A DNA stretch of 6,042 nucleotides from an uncultured Odoribacter sp. (GTDB lineage Bacteria; Bacteroidota; Bacteroidia; Bacteroidales; Marinifilaceae). The stretch spans positions 1-6,042 of the forward strand of contig CAJKZL010000210.1 of NCBI GenBank assembly GCA_905204385.1, given 5' to 3'. A model generated the notes under the pieces. That model had not been told where the DNA came from. It saw only the letters and a list, made by a program, of their open reading frames with translations, and ran no database searches. Below, one piece after another: positions 1 to 6,014 of this stretch (its first letter is position 1; each line of letters opens with the position of its first letter). Both the position numbers and the translations under genes were made by a program.

Positions 1-828
1 GACTCTAACCCCGGCTACCGCGCCTTGCAACATCTTTCCTATATCGCCGCTCCCGGCTTGGGAAATCCGGTCTACGTCGATTTTGGATACCGAACCCGTG
101 AAGGTCCGCTTGTCCACCGTTTGGTAACCGGTGATGACCACTTCCTCCAGTTTTTTGATATCCGGTTCCAGTTGTATTTGGATTTCTGTCCGGTCCCCGA
201 TTTTGATTTCCTGGGTTTTATAACCGATCATCGATACGACGAGAATTTCTCCTCCCGCTGGACGGTTCAGTGAAAAATGACCGTTTACGTCGGTCACGGC
301 CCCCAGTAAGGTGCCTTTGAAAAGCACATTTACACCGGGCATGGGCTGGTTGTTTTCGTCTGTGACCTTGCCTTTTAAGATGCCTCCCTGTTTGTCGGGT
401 AAGACGAGTGTTTGCTCCCTGTAGGGAAGAGGGCGAAGGTTGTGGCCGGTTGGCGATGAAGTATTGTCTTTTTTATAAAGCACCACCTGACGGTCGACAA
501 TGGAGTAATGGATATCCGTGTTTTTGAACAATGAATTCAGCACTTCTTCGACACTTTTCTCCTGTGCCTCGATACTCACTTCCCTGGAGACATCCACCAA
601 CTGGTGATTGTAAACGAAATAATATTCGGTTTGCTTTTCAATAGTCTCCAGCACTTGTTCGAGCCGGATATTTTGCAGGGAAAGATTGAGGTTTTGGCTA
701 TAGGCGGCCAATGCCTGCATACTGAAAATGGAAGTAAAAGATAAAAACATGCAAATCCGTAGCATTTGCAGAAAACGGGGCCGGACATGTTGTATGTCTC
801 CGGGCCGGATTTTTGTCTTTCTTTTCAT
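1..828 (-). CDS. SusC/RagA-type TonB-dependent receptor with STN domain, N-terminal part
   Basis: Outer-membrane receptor that imports a bulky ligand using TonB energy. I translated the minus strand from ATG 828-826; the frame stays open for 276 codons to the left edge, so the plug remainder and beta-barrel lie outside. A signal peptide covers about residues 1-44: a long basic start, then a hydrophobic stretch (LRICMFLSFTSIFSMQALAA) before AYSQ. An STN domain follows at about 48-119 (includes LEQVLETIEKQTEYYFVYN), then a carboxypeptidase-regulatory-like beta-sandwich at about 149-222 (GKVTDENNQPMPGVNV, VSMIGYKTQEI), a TonB-box-like segment EEVVITGYQ (228-236), and the start of the plug (SKIDVDRIS, MLQGAVAGVRV). 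The STN domain marks it as a signalling transducer, matching the FecR gene 11 bp upstream. Met22 is an alternative start that gives a more ordinary signal peptide. The ligand (glycan, siderophore or other) cannot be told from this part. Confidence 0.93.
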   Translation of the reverse strand, partial: MKRKTKIRPGDIQHVRPRFLQMLRICMFLSFTSIFSMQALAAYSQNLNLSLQNIRLEQVLETIEKQTEYYFVYNHQLVDVSREVSIEAQEKSVEEVLNSLFKNTDIHYSIVDRQVVLYKKDNTSSPTGHNLRPLPYREQTLVLPDKQGGILKGKVTDENNQPMPGVNVLFKGTLLGAVTDVNGHFSLNRPAGGEILVVSMIGYKTQEIKIGDRTEIQIQLEPDIKKLEEVVITGYQTVDKRTFTGSVSKIDVDRISQAGSGDIGKMLQGAVAGVRV

Positions 829-839
829 AAGGTTAGGTA

Positions 840-1850
840 TTAAGTTAGAAGTAGTGTAATCGATCCATCCTGTTCTTGGCGGTAAATAATGGGGGCCGAG
901 GTGACGATTATATCCAGGATGGCTTTCAGTCCTTTTTCTTTTTCGAAAGTTGCGGTATAGGTATACTCTCCGATTTGCGGGTCCTGGATACGAATGGTGG
1001 TATTGAATTTGCGTTCGAGTTTTTTGATGATTTCCCGTAACGGTACTTCTTTAAAGCTTAAAATACCGTCTTTCCAGGCGATAGCTACCCGGCTGTCGAC
1101 GATCTCTTTTTGAATGGCTCCGTTGTCTTTGTGATAGGTCACCTTATCGTTCGGTTTTAAATGAATTTCTTTCTGAGCATCGTGCCGACGGAGGGTGACG
1201 CTTCCCTGGCAAAGGGTGGTTTCTACTGTGTTGTCGTCCGGGTAAGACGACAGATTGAACCGGGTACCTGTGACCAGGACAGACACTTTCGACGTTTCCA
1301 CCACAAATGGATGGGCTTTGTCGGTTTTTATCTCGAAATAAGCTTCTCCGTCCAGGAATAGTTTGCGGTTTTCAGCGCTATAGTCTTTGGGATAGGTAAT
1401 GCGGCTTCCTGAATTGAGCCATACTTTACTGCCATCGGCCAGGGTGATGTTGCCTTCCAGTCCTTTGGGGATGAATATTTCCGTCTCGTCCGACCGGCTG
1501 GCAGTCTGTCCGGAAGGGGAGACCGGCGAAGATTCGGGGGTTGCGAACCAAAGTACCGATGCAACGACTGCGGCTGTACTGACAGCTGTGTAAGCGATTG
1601 TCCGAATTTTTTCCCAGCGGGCTTTACGGCGGTAGATCCGGGTTTTGATCCGTTGCAGATCTTTTTCTGTATCGATGTGCCGGTTGAGGTATTTCATAGC
1701 CGAGAAATTCCAGATCAACTGTAAACGGGCAAATTCTTTTTTGTTTTTGGGAGAAAAGGCCAGCCATTCATAAATCGATCGGTTTTCTTCTTCAGTGGTT
1801 TTTTTCAGGAAACATTTGATGAGTAGGGTATCGTTAAATTCTGCTTTCAT
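840..1850 (-). CDS. FecR-family anti-sigma factor (inner-membrane sigma regulator)
   Basis: A 336-residue single-pass inner-membrane protein that holds or activates the adjacent ECF sigma factor and receives the signal from the TonB receptor. The cytoplasmic N-terminus (about 1-80) carries the family pattern EENRSIYEWLAFSPKNKKEF and ends in basic residues (RIYRRKARWEK). One membrane helix lies at about 83-103 (IRTIAYTAVSTAAVVASVLW). The periplasmic FecR domain spans about 124-222, with typical motifs LADGSKVWLNSGSRITYP, LDGEAYFEI, HPFVVET and VLVTGTRFNLSSY. The C-terminal domain typical of Bacteroidetes FecR proteins (DUF4974-like) covers about 262-334 (LSFKEVPLREIIKKLERKFN); it resembles an STN fold and probably contacts the receptor. 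The order sigma, FecR, receptor is the usual one. The stop TAA lies 11 bp before the receptor start, so the two are probably cotranscribed. Length is normal for the family. Confidence 0.95.
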   Translation of the reverse strand: MKAEFNDTLLIKCFLKKTTEEENRSIYEWLAFSPKNKKEFARLQLIWNFSAMKYLNRHIDTEKDLQRIKTRIYRRKARWEKIRTIAYTAVSTAAVVASVLWFATPESSPVSPSGQTASRSDETEIFIPKGLEGNITLADGSKVWLNSGSRITYPKDYSAENRKLFLDGEAYFEIKTDKAHPFVVETSKVSVLVTGTRFNLSSYPDDNTVETTLCQGSVTLRRHDAQKEIHLKPNDKVTYHKDNGAIQKEIVDSRVAIAWKDGILSFKEVPLREIIKKLERKFNTTIRIQDPQIGEYTYTATFEKEKGLKAILDIIVTSAPIIYRQEQDGSITLLLT

Positions 1851-1944
1851 GTCCGGTTTATTTAATACAAATCACTATTTTTTAAGCTTTGTATAAATAA
1901 AACGGATAAAGGGGGTGTTTACCCTATGCCGAGATTGAAAAAAA
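1851..1944 (-). other. AT-rich spacer between the sigma and fecR genes
   Basis: 94 bp without a gene. It holds a weak 7-bp inverted repeat (ATACAAA at 1865-1871 and TTTGTAT at 1888-1894) and a 4-bp stem (GGGT at 1913-1916, ACCC at 1921-1924). I found no match to TAnnTTTG, so a separate fecR promoter is not shown; read-through from the sigma gene is the simpler reading. Confidence 0.4.
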
Positions 1945-2475
1945 TTAATTATCCCAAAGATTTTCTAATGCTGCTTTTAATAAGTTCAGGGCTTTACTGA
2001 TCTGTGCTTCAACGGCTTTTAGGGAGATTTGTAATTCGTCGGCGATTTCTTTGTATTTTTTGTTTTCCATTCTGTTCATCCGGAAGATTTTCTGGCATTG
2101 AGGGGGAAGTCGACAGATGGCCGATTCGATTTTTTCTTCCAGGTCGTCGATAATGATTTCGTCGAAAATAGAATATTGCTCGCTGACGCTGGCCAATATT
2201 TTTTGTTCGTACAAAGAGTGGGTTTTGCTGTGGCGTAACTGATCGATTGCGGCATTGCGCACAGAAGTATAGAGGAAGGATTTCAATGCCTGCTGGTTTT
2301 CTTCGGGAAGTGCTTTTTCCCATAATTGTATATAGACGTCCTGCACCAGCTCTTTGGCAATTTCGATGTCGTGTACGAAATTGAAGGCGTACATACACAA
2401 TTGTCTGTAGTAGGCGGAAAATAAGAAATCGAAGATCTGCTCATTTGGGGGCTGAGTTTTTTTTCCGAATGTCAT
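1945..2475 (-). CDS. ECF-type RNA polymerase sigma-70 factor
   Basis: A 176-residue extracytoplasmic-function sigma factor that directs RNA polymerase to promoters of the linked uptake genes. Region 2 covers about residues 14-83: FDFLFSAYYRQLCMYAFNFV, then the core-binding part AKELVQDVYIQLWE, then SFLYTSVRNAAIDQLR, which resembles the -10 recognition helix. A variable linker follows (about 84-113). Region 4 spans about 115-168, with LPPQCQKIFRMNRMENKKY and a helix-turn-helix in KEIADELQISLKAVEAQISKAL. No extra C-terminal domain is present, as in the typical Bacteroidetes group paired with FecR. The ATG at 2475 places region 2 at the normal distance from the N-terminus. The fecR gene starts 94 bp downstream. 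The genes it controls are inferred to include the adjacent receptor; the sequence does not prove this. Confidence 0.95.
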   Translation of the reverse strand: MTFGKKTQPPNEQIFDFLFSAYYRQLCMYAFNFVHDIEIAKELVQDVYIQLWEKALPEENQQALKSFLYTSVRNAAIDQLRHSKTHSLYEQKILASVSEQYSIFDEIIIDDLEEKIESAICRLPPQCQKIFRMNRMENKKYKEIADELQISLKAVEAQISKALNLLKAALENLWDN

Positions 2476-2514
2476 CTTTTGTAGAAACTGAATTTGTTTC
2501 TGTTATCCGGGGCG

Positions 2515-2522
2515 CAAAGATG
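2515..2522 (-). promoter_or_regulatory. Possible -7 promoter element for the sigma-fecR-receptor operon
   Basis: On the minus strand the sequence reads CATCTTTG followed by CGCC, one base off the Bacteroidetes consensus TAnnTTTG. It lies 40 bp upstream of the sigma start, which would give a leader of about 30-35 nt. The upstream region is T- and A-rich (TTTTTCCCGAAAAA), but a clear -33 TTTG is not visible. This is the best promoter candidate in the 235-bp spacer and fits the start of a new transcription unit. Confidence 0.4.
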
Positions 2523-2611
2523 CATATTTTTTCGGGAAAAATGAAATCGGGTTTCCCGGAGAAGAGAAAGGAGAGGATGCCGAAAGTTCTTTCCCTCCGG
2601 CTGAACTTAGA

Positions 2612-2652
2612 GAAGCATCTCCTGAAAGCCGTTATCGGCGGGGAGATGCTTC
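2612..2652. repeat. 11-bp perfect inverted repeat forming a stem-loop
   Basis: The arms GAAGCATCTCC (2612-2622) and GGAGATGCTTC (2642-2652) pair perfectly. The 19-nt loop contains a smaller stem, GCCG/CGGC around TTAT. No T-run follows on either strand, so it is not a standard intrinsic terminator. It sits downstream of iorB and upstream of the sigma promoter candidate. It could be an mRNA 3'-end stabiliser, a weak terminator or a protein-binding site. Confidence 0.6.
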
Positions 2653-2669
2653 ACTATGCCCGACATGAC

Positions 2670-2704
2670 AGAGGGTAAAACGGAGACTTTTGACACCCTC
2701 TTTT
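2670..2704. terminator. Stem-loop downstream of iorB, possible terminator
   Basis: AGAGGGT (2670-2676) pairs with ACCCTCT (2695-2701). An adjoining AAAA/TTTT pairing (2677-2680 with 2688-2691) gives an 11-bp stem with a 3-nt bulge. It begins 9 bp after the iorB stop, the right place for ending iorAB transcription. The T-run (TTTT, 2701-2704) follows the stem on the plus strand, while on the minus strand the stem is preceded by A and followed by GTC. As an intrinsic terminator it therefore looks better oriented for the plus strand, where no gene is seen. Confidence 0.4.
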
Positions 2705-2710
2705 CTGTGT

Positions 2711-3292
2711 TTAGTAGTTTTGTGCGAACTCCCGGCCGGCGCGTAAGCCTTTCAGGTTCATTTCGACGATGGCTTCCCCTTTGCGGGCGAAAATAGCCCG
2801 GATGCCTTCTTCCAGATAATCGAAAGGTATTTCGATGAAGGGAGAGGCTGCTCCCAGCATGACGAAATTGCTGGCCCGTACATTTCCGGCAGCTTCTTTA
2901 GCGATGCTGTCGGCATCGATGATCACCTGATGGGGGAGGGCTTTCAGGGTTTCGATCACTTTGTCCACTTCCGGGTAATTGGGTACATTGATAAAGGGTG
3001 TGGCGTTGGTCACCACATATCCGCCTTCGCGCAGGTAAGGCAGATAACGAAGAGCTTCCAGAGGCTCTACGGATAAAATGAGGTCTGCGCTGCCTTTGGC
3101 TATCAGGTCGGAATAAATCGGCCGGTCGGAGATACGCATATACGATTGTACGTCGCCGCCCCGCTGGCTCATTCCGTGGGTTTCTGCCTGTTTCATGTAA
3201 AGGTTGTTGGTCAGGGCTGCCGATCCCAATGCGGCAGCGATAGACAGGATCCCCTGTCCTCCTACACCTGCTAATATCATATCTGTTTTCAT
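2711..3292 (-). CDS. iorB: Indolepyruvate oxidoreductase subunit beta (IorB)
   Basis: Small subunit of the cytoplasmic, oxygen-sensitive indolepyruvate:ferredoxin oxidoreductase, which converts aryl-pyruvates (indolepyruvate, phenylpyruvate, hydroxyphenylpyruvate) to aryl-acetyl-CoA and CO2, reversibly. The 193 residues form one gamma-type 2-oxoacid oxidoreductase domain. The glycine-rich motif GVGGQG is at 9-14, the conserved segment QAETHGMSQRGGDVQS is at 35-50, and the C-terminal part has ASNFVMLGAA (140-149). Length is normal for IorB (about 190-200). The ATG at 3292 puts the GVGGQG motif right at the N-terminus, as expected. It lies 88 bp downstream of iorA in the same direction and is probably cotranscribed with it. 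The gap holds a 7-bp repeat array. No other subunit, phenylacetate-CoA ligase or ferredoxin gene is in the window. Confidence 0.95.
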   Translation of the reverse strand: MKTDMILAGVGGQGILSIAAALGSAALTNNLYMKQAETHGMSQRGGDVQSYMRISDRPIYSDLIAKGSADLILSVEPLEALRYLPYLREGGYVVTNATPFINVPNYPEVDKVIETLKALPHQVIIDADSIAKEAAGNVRASNFVMLGAASPFIEIPFDYLEEGIRAIFARKGEAIVEMNLKGLRAGREFAQNY

Positions 3293-3310
3293 CGATTCTA
3301 AAATTTAATT

Positions 3311-3387
3311 AAATCCCTAATCCCTCATCTTTCATCCCTCATCTCTAATCTTTAATCTCTAATCTTTAAACTTTAAACCTTCATCTC
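3311..3387 (-). repeat. Degenerate 7-bp tandem repeat array between iorA and iorB
   Basis: Read on the minus strand from 3387, eleven consecutive heptamers fit roughly RRGATKA: GAGATGA, AGGTTTA, AAGTTTA, AAGATTA, GAGATTA, AAGATTA, GAGATGA, GGGATGA, AAGATGA, GGGATTA, GGGATTT. The register is unbroken over 77 bp. The first unit contains the iorA stop codon TGA, so the array begins within the end of the gene and fills most of the iorA-iorB gap. The two AGGTTTA-type units are the most divergent. Function is unknown; it might influence transcript stability, IorB translation or termination, or be a replication-slippage product. Confidence 0.85.
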
Positions 3388-4967
3388 TTCTTCGCTTCTC
3401 GTGCAGCTTTCTGGATACATATCCGTCGTGGAATGATCACGGATACTCCTTTATATTCCAGCTCTTCGCGGATGATCCGGCAAAGTTCGTCGTGGTTTTT
3501 CGGTACCGGCATCAATACCCGGATATGTTCGGGTTCTACGCCTATACCCTGACAAATGGATTCGATTCTTCCTAAAGCCGACGAATCCTGTCCTCCGGTC
3601 ATAGAGATCGATTCGTTGTCGGAAATGATCACCGTGATCGGTGTTTTTTCGTTTACGGCATCCAGTAAACCGGTCATACCCGAATGGGTGAAAGTAGAGT
3701 CACCGATGACGGCTACGGTGGGGAACAATCCGGCGTCGCAGGCTCCTTTGGCCATGGTAATGGAAGCTCCCATATCCACGCAGGAGTTGATGGATTCGAA
3801 AGGAGGAAGAGCCCCTAAAGTGTAGCAACCGATATCCGAGAAGACGCGGCCTTCGCCGTAGGTTGCGATCACCTCGTTCAAGGCGTTGTAAACATCCCGG
3901 TGGCTGCAACCGTTACAAAGGGCCGGGGGACGCGGTACGACGAGTTCCGGTACAGGCGCTCCTTCTTGGGTTGGCAGGCAGAGGGCTTTGGCTATCAGGT
4001 CCGGATTCAGTTCTCCATCCCGGGGCAGGGTGCCGTCCAGGCGGCCCAGGATGTTCTCCTGTCCGGGATAGCCTTTCAGTAATTCTTCTATCATGGGATA
4101 GCCTTCTTCCAGCACCAGAATTTGTTTGCATTCGCGTTGTAAGCGTTTGATCATTTTTTTAGGCAGCGGATACTGGCTGACTTTAACGACCGGGTGTTTG
4201 CATTTCCCATCGAAATTTTCCATCAGGTAGTTATAAGTAATCCCGCAGGCTATAATTCCCAAAGAGGTGTCTTCGCCTGCAATATATTGATTGAAGGGGG
4301 ATTGTTCGGATGCTTTTATAAAATCGGCTTGTTTTTCCAGTAACAGTTTATACCGTTTGCGGGCGATGGCCGGGAGTAGTACGAATTGCCGTTTGTTTTC
4401 AGGCAAATGCAGGTGATTTTCAGCTAGTGCCGGGCTGGGCTGTATTCCGGAGCGGGAATGAGCCAGACGGGTGGTGATCCGCATCAGCACGGGACTGCCC
4501 ACGGTTTCCGACAGGGCAAAGCCGTAACGGGTCATTTCGTAGGCTTCCTGCTGGTTGGAAGGTTCCAGAACGGGAATCAGGGCAAATTTACCATACACCC
4601 GGGAGTCCTGTTCGTTTTGGGAGGAGTGCATCGAAGGGTCGTCGGCCGCAGTGACCAACATGCCTCCGTTGGCGCCGGTGATGGCGGCATTCATAAAGCA
4701 GTCGGCGGCGACGTTCATGCCCACATGTTTCATACAGACTAAAGCCCGTTTGCCGGCGTACGACATGCCGAGGGCCGATTCCATGGCGGTTTTTTCGTTA
4801 GCGGCCCATGCCCGGTGAACGTTGCGGGCAACGGCTTCTTTGGAGTTTTGGATATATTCGGTAATTTCGGTAGAAGGTGTTCCAGGGTAAGCATATACGC
4901 CTGAAATGCCACTGTCGATTGCACCCTGTGCAATGGCCTCAACACCTAATAGCAATTGTCTTTGCAT
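3381..4967 (-). CDS. iorA: Indolepyruvate oxidoreductase subunit alpha (IorA), short form
   Basis: Large, thiamine-diphosphate-binding subunit that oxidatively decarboxylates aryl-pyruvates with CoA and a ferredoxin-type acceptor; the reaction is reversible. The N-terminal pyrimidine-binding domain (about 1-180) has GVYAYPGTPSTEITEY (23-38), the candidate catalytic Glu58 in AANEKTAMESALGMS, and KHVGMNVAAD (80-89). A middle domain follows (about 235-335; LVLEEGYPMIEELL). The C-terminal TPP domain has RPPALCNGCSHR (346-357), SDIGCYTLGALPP (377-389) and the TPP/Mg motif from GDS (422-424) to DN (450-451). The protein ends at 528 residues, soon after GVSVIIPRRICIQKAAR. Many IorA proteins run past 600 residues with two CxxCxxC ferredoxin-type clusters there; these are absent here. 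The natural end shows no sign of frameshift. It is the first gene of the iorAB pair. Confidence 0.95.
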   Translation of the reverse strand: MQRQLLLGVEAIAQGAIDSGISGVYAYPGTPSTEITEYIQNSKEAVARNVHRAWAANEKTAMESALGMSYAGKRALVCMKHVGMNVAADCFMNAAITGANGGMLVTAADDPSMHSSQNEQDSRVYGKFALIPVLEPSNQQEAYEMTRYGFALSETVGSPVLMRITTRLAHSRSGIQPSPALAENHLHLPENKRQFVLLPAIARKRYKLLLEKQADFIKASEQSPFNQYIAGEDTSLGIIACGITYNYLMENFDGKCKHPVVKVSQYPLPKKMIKRLQRECKQILVLEEGYPMIEELLKGYPGQENILGRLDGTLPRDGELNPDLIAKALCLPTQEGAPVPELVVPRPPALCNGCSHRDVYNALNEVIATYGEGRVFSDIGCYTLGALPPFESINSCVDMGASITMAKGACDAGLFPTVAVIGDSTFTHSGMTGLLDAVNEKTPITVIISDNESISMTGGQDSSALGRIESICQGIGVEPEHIRVLMPVPKNHDELCRIIREELEYKGVSVIIPRRICIQKAAREAKKR

Positions 4968-5156
4968 AAAAGTAAATGATTTATTGGTGAATGAAATATG
5001 AATCCAGAGAAATACTTAATACACCGGGTAAGCGGAAAGCTACCGAATGCATAGAAAATAATCAGTATAAAGAGAACAGAAGATCAGAGGCCCCAATGAA
5101 ATTTCAGAGCGCCCATTATGTATGCAAGTACAAAATAGTATTCAAACGGACGATAC

Positions 5157-5170
5157 ATTGTAATTACAAT
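5157..5170. repeat. 14-bp perfect palindrome
   Basis: ATTGTAATTACAAT reads the same on both strands. It shares the half-site TTACAATT/AATTGTAA with the adjoining larger inverted repeat, so three copies of TTGTAA/TTACAA lie within 56 bp. The form suits a dimeric regulator's binding site; no regulator can be named. Confidence 0.6.
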
Positions 5171-5212
5171 TAATCTGTTATAACGTTTGCGAAGATAATA
5201 GATTAATTGTAA
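5164..5212. promoter_or_regulatory. Long inverted repeat, candidate operator upstream of iorAB
   Basis: TTACAATTAATCT (5164-5176) and AGATTAATTGTAA (5200-5212) are perfect 13-bp inverted copies. After one mismatch (5177/5199) the pairing continues for 4 bp (TTAT/ATAA), giving 18-bp arms around a 13-bp centre (5182-5194). No T-run directly follows on either strand, so a terminator is unlikely. The promoter-like site at 5190-5197 lies inside the repeat, which is where a repressor would block iorA transcription. This role is inferred from position only. Confidence 0.5.
5190..5197 (-). promoter_or_regulatory. Possible -7 promoter element for iorAB
   Basis: On the minus strand TATCTTCG (followed by C) differs at one base from the Bacteroidetes -7 consensus TAnnTTTG. 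A T-rich stretch (TTTTTCTTTTTAC) lies about 15-25 bp upstream, but there is no clear TTTG at -33. The leader to the iorA start would be about 215 nt, long but possible. It is the best candidate seen in this intergenic region. Confidence 0.3.
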
Positions 5213-5272
5213 AAAGAAAAATATTTTTATGATTTATAATGGAATGTCGCTTGACATTTTTGATTTTAACCT

Positions 5273-6013
5273 TTAAATACCCCAAATTTCGCGGTTTTTT
5301 TCTGCTTGTCCCAGCCACATGCCATATCCGTTGCATACCTGTGTCCCGACAGCGGAGCCTTAGGCCATAAAGGTCGTGGTAGCGGGAGTATAGACCAAGT
5401 CGAAAAGATAAAGCCCGGGAGTCAGCCGTTCATAGGGAATGGGCGGAAAACCTGTAGTATGAGGCCAGGTCCCCAAAGGTGTGGTATTGACAATCAGAAG
5501 GTGATCGGTAAGATAATTCGCGACCTGGGAATAATCGGTTTCATTCCTGTTTTTCGGGGTACGGGAGACCGTCAGGGAAGCGATATTCAGTGTTTGCAAG
5601 GCATAGCGGACGGCTTTGGCAGACCCGCCATTACCTAAAATCAATGCTTATTGGATATAGTCAGGAATAAAGTGCAGCAAGGCATTCCGGAAACCATACA
5701 TATCCGTAATGTACCCGGTCAGATAGAGCCTGTCTTCTTTCCTGTTGATCTTTACGCAATTGACGGCTCCGATGGCACGGGCTTCTTCACTGATCTCGTC
5801 CAGAAAGGGTAATATATTCTGTTTGTGGGGAATGGTCACGTTAAAGCCTTGCAAATCCGGATAGGTTACCAAGAGATCCCTGACCCGGCCGATATCTTCT
5901 ATTTCGAAAGGAAGATATTCGGCATCGATTCCTTCTTCCCGGAATCTTTTATTAAACCAGGAAGGAGAACATGAATGTCCCAAAGGATAACCGATAATTC
6001 CGTAAATTTTCAT
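5273..6013 (-). pseudogene. aroE: Shikimate dehydrogenase interrupted by two in-frame stop codons
   Basis: AroE reduces 3-dehydroshikimate to shikimate with NADPH in the cytoplasmic pathway to chorismate and aromatic amino acids. One unbroken frame from ATG 6013 to TAA 5273 would encode 246 residues, a normal length, but TAA codons stand at positions 122 (5650-5648) and 218 (5362-5360). Family features remain: GYPLGHSCSP (8-17), FNVTIPHK with catalytic Lys64, GAVN with Asn85, TD with Asp104, the NADP loop GNGGSAK (127-133), SRTPKNR (150-156), NTTPLGTWP (176-184), FDLVYTP (204-210) and, past the second stop, LGQAE with the conserved Gln236. The nearly invariant Asn of GxNTD is Ile102 (GYITD), and the usual Asn of DLVYNP is Thr209. 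The first stop falls at the boundary between the catalytic and NADP domains. There is no frameshift. Recent decay fits best; sequencing or assembly error is possible. Confidence 0.85.
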
Positions 6014-6014
6014 A

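Larger units (their letters stand above)
4968..5272. other. Intergenic region between aroE and iorA
   Basis: 305 bp without a convincing gene. A plus-strand reading frame at 4991-5173 (60 codons) has no start signal or recognisable domain and is not annotated. The right half (5157-5230) is very AT-rich and holds a palindrome cluster and a promoter-like site facing iorA. The left half (4968-5156) would be a long iorA leader of about 215 nt if that promoter is used; I see no recognisable riboswitch or attenuator in it. Confidence 0.6.

Noticed and set aside
25..273. 82-codon plus-strand reading frame near the left edge.
   Set aside because: It lies opposite the carboxypeptidase-like and TonB-box part of the receptor, which has clear family motifs on the minus strand.
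3311..3387. CRISPR array.
   Set aside because: The units are 7 bp and directly contiguous, with no spacers of regular length and no cas genes.
3556..4818. Several long plus-strand reading frames opposite iorA.
   Set aside because: They are antisense shadows of a strongly supported gene, with no recognisable domains and biased composition.
5096..5173. Plus-strand peptide with AHYVCKYKIVF, faintly like the N-terminus of IS200/IS605-type transposases (pattern CKYHIVF).
   Set aside because: Only about ten residues are alike, the catalytic HUH motif and the rest of the protein are absent, and no element ends are visible. Chance similarity in AT-rich DNA is as likely; a database search would decide.
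5157..5212. Phase-variable invertible promoter, as known from Bacteroides.
   Set aside because: The DNA between the arms is only 13 bp, far shorter than usual invertible segments, and no recombinase gene is nearby.
5273..6013. Recoding of TAA as a sense codon to explain the aroE stops.
   Set aside because: TAA also ends fecR, iorB and aroE itself at normal positions, so a general reassignment does not fit, and no recoding signal is seen.
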